From: B46-G9 sp964548365
Lineage (GTDB): Bacteria; Desulfobacterota; DSM-4660; Desulfatiglandales; Desulfatiglandaceae
NCBI GenBank assembly: GCA_964548365.1
Contig: CAZJRD010000008.1
Coordinates: 1-64,000, forward strand
Direction of reading: 5' to 3'
Length of the DNA stretch: 64,000 nucleotides
Part shown: piece by piece, positions 62,998-64,000 of the stretch
Numbering within the stretch: the stretch's first letter is position 1
Layout of the letters: every line of letters begins with the position of its first letter
Translations under genes and position numbers: made by a program
The notes under the pieces: model-generated
Seen by the model: only the letters and a program-made list of their open reading frames with translations
The model's database searches: none
Told to the model about the DNA's origin: nothing

Positions 62998-63198
62998 TTG
63001 GGTCAAAATTTGGTAAGAGAGACTAGAGAGCAGCGTCTCATGAGCAAGGCGGAACTGGCGAGAAAGGCAGGAGTCTCTCCCCTCACCATTGACCGGATAG
63101 AGAAGGGGAAATCCTGCAGGATGGAAACGAAGCGGAAGATCATCCTTGCCTTGGGATACAAGCTCTCAAACAAAGAAAAGATTTTTCCTGAAAACTAG
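62998..63198 (+). CDS. XRE-type helix-turn-helix regulator
   Basis: 66 residues, essentially one HTH domain: NLVRETREQRLMSKAELARK, then AGVSPLTIDRIEKGKSC. The start is TTG 62998, 5 bases after GTGGAGGG, in frame with an upstream GTG at 62986. It precedes pilM by 13 bases on the same strand, so it likely belongs to the pilus operon and may control it through the inverted repeat upstream. Confidence 0.8.
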   Translation: MGQNLVRETREQRLMSKAELARKAGVSPLTIDRIEKGKSCRMETKRKIILALGYKLSNKEKIFPEN

Positions 63199-63211
63199 AG
63201 AACAGGTCGCC

Positions 63212-64000
63212 ATGGTAGTAGCGAATAAAAATCAGGTGATTGGTCTGGACATAGGATCACAGTCAATAAAGCTGGTGGAGATCGATCACGGCAAAAAGGG
63301 AAGAATTCTGAAGAATTTTGGGATTATTGGATTGCCTCCCGATGCTATCGTAGAGGGGTCCATTAAAGAAATGGAGATAGTTGCTTCCGCCATCAAGACT
63401 CTCTACCGGAACTTGAAGGTAAAGAACAAAGGCGTAGCAACGTCCATTTCCGGCTATTCAGTTATCGTGAAGAAAATCGAGATGAGCAATCGGGACGAGT
63501 CTGAACTTGAAGACTCCATTCAAAGTGAGGCGGAGCAATATATTCCCTTTGATATAAATGATGTGAATCTGGACTATGATGTCTTGCGAACCGGAGCGGA
63601 AGCGAGCGAGAATGAGAAGGGGAAAGGGGAAAAATCCACTGGCGGTAAAATGGAAGTCATGCTGGTTGCTGCAAAGAAAGATGTGGTGGAAGACTATGTA
63701 TCCCTACTCCAGCTTTCCGGGCTCAATCCAGCCATTCTTGATGTGGACGCTTTCGCTCTCCAAAACGCCTTTGAAGCAAGCACACAAGAACCGGAAGGCT
63801 GTTATGCCCTGGTAAACGTGGGGGCGGAAGAGCTGGGTATCAATGCGATCAAAGACGGTGTTTCCATGTTCAGCCGTGATTCCTCGTACGGCGGCAACCA
63901 GATTACGGAAGCCATCATGTCCCAGTTTGATGTTGATTTCGCTGAGGCCGAGAAAATCAAGCTGGGAGGGGAGAAGCTGGAAAAAGAGAAGGGCGCTCTT
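63212..64000 (+). CDS. pilM: Type IV pilus assembly protein PilM (partial, runs off the window)
   Basis: 263 codons are visible with no stop. It starts MVVANKNQVIGLDIGSQSIK, the actin-like phosphate-binding opening of PilM. Later blocks are AEQYIPFDINDVNLDYDVL and the second phosphate segment YALVNVGAEELGINAI. PilM is an actin-like cytoplasmic protein that links PilN to the pilus motor. An insertion of charged Glu/Lys/Gly residues follows TGAEASENEKG. It most likely heads pilMNOPQ beyond the window. Confidence 0.88.
   Translation, partial: MVVANKNQVIGLDIGSQSIKLVEIDHGKKGRILKNFGIIGLPPDAIVEGSIKEMEIVASAIKTLYRNLKVKNKGVATSISGYSVIVKKIEMSNRDESELEDSIQSEAEQYIPFDINDVNLDYDVLRTGAEASENEKGKGEKSTGGKMEVMLVAAKKDVVEDYVSLLQLSGLNPAILDVDAFALQNAFEASTQEPEGCYALVNVGAEELGINAIKDGVSMFSRDSSYGGNQITEAIMSQFDVDFAEAEKIKLGGEKLEKEKGAL

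Overview
The window reads as chromosomal DNA of an anaerobic deltaproteobacterium (Desulfobacterota type, perhaps a sulfate reducer or syntroph). The evidence is a complete oxygen-sensitive CO dehydrogenase/acetyl-CoA synthase (Wood-Ljungdahl) operon, a long single-chain pyruvate:ferredoxin oxidoreductase, a TRAP transporter end, a molybdopterin oxidoreductase pair, Gram-negative envelope genes (LptG-type permease, FadL/OmpP1 porin, PilM) and a DsrE-like protein. The species cannot be named from the sequence alone.

Layout. 1-3.0 kb: end of a TRAP permease, then a molybdopterin catalytic subunit with its four-cluster ferredoxin subunit. 3.2-30.5 kb: an accessory, stress-flavoured island. It holds four paralogues of a cytidylate-kinase-like/BON fusion, two universal stress proteins, two HtrA proteases, FtsH, a P-type H+-ATPase, an APC permease, MprF, two histidine kinases (one with a receiver partner), a TauE/SafE exporter with a small membrane partner, a radical SAM protein coupled to a CoA-disulfide-reductase-like flavoprotein, and a DUF134 regulator. 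Inside it (18.1-19.4 kb) lie decayed remnants of a GT4-GH130-GT4 carbohydrate cluster. 30.7-40.6 kb: housekeeping genes on the minus strand, dnaA-dnaN-gyrB-gyrA-gpsA-lptG. Transcription diverges at about 40.6 kb, and the AT-rich gaps on either side of cooC are the best candidates for a nearby origin.

40.7-50.1 kb: cooC, acsD, acsA/cooS, acsB, acsC, acsE, the carbonyl branch of the Wood-Ljungdahl pathway. AcsD carries a roughly 200-residue Lys/Ala/Glu-rich tail of recent-looking repeats. 50.2-52.7 kb: an Mrp ATPase, two NifX-like proteins, a NifU/IscU-like scaffold and an FmdB zinc ribbon, which look like a metal-cluster carrier module behind an intrinsic terminator. 52.7-55.3 kb: a MarR regulator with a palindrome over a near-leaderless promoter, then a DsrE-like protein and a FadL/OmpP1 porin.

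55.3-64 kb: a convergent gap with a strong candidate structured RNA, a lipid-anchored or membrane-anchored unknown, a 210-bp multi-hairpin repeat element, surE, PFOR (on the minus strand), a Nudix hydrolase, lepB, and an XRE-type regulator followed by pilM, which runs off the end. PFOR and CODH/ACS together would link CO2, CO, acetyl-CoA and pyruvate. No tRNA, rRNA, CRISPR array or complete insertion sequence was recognised.
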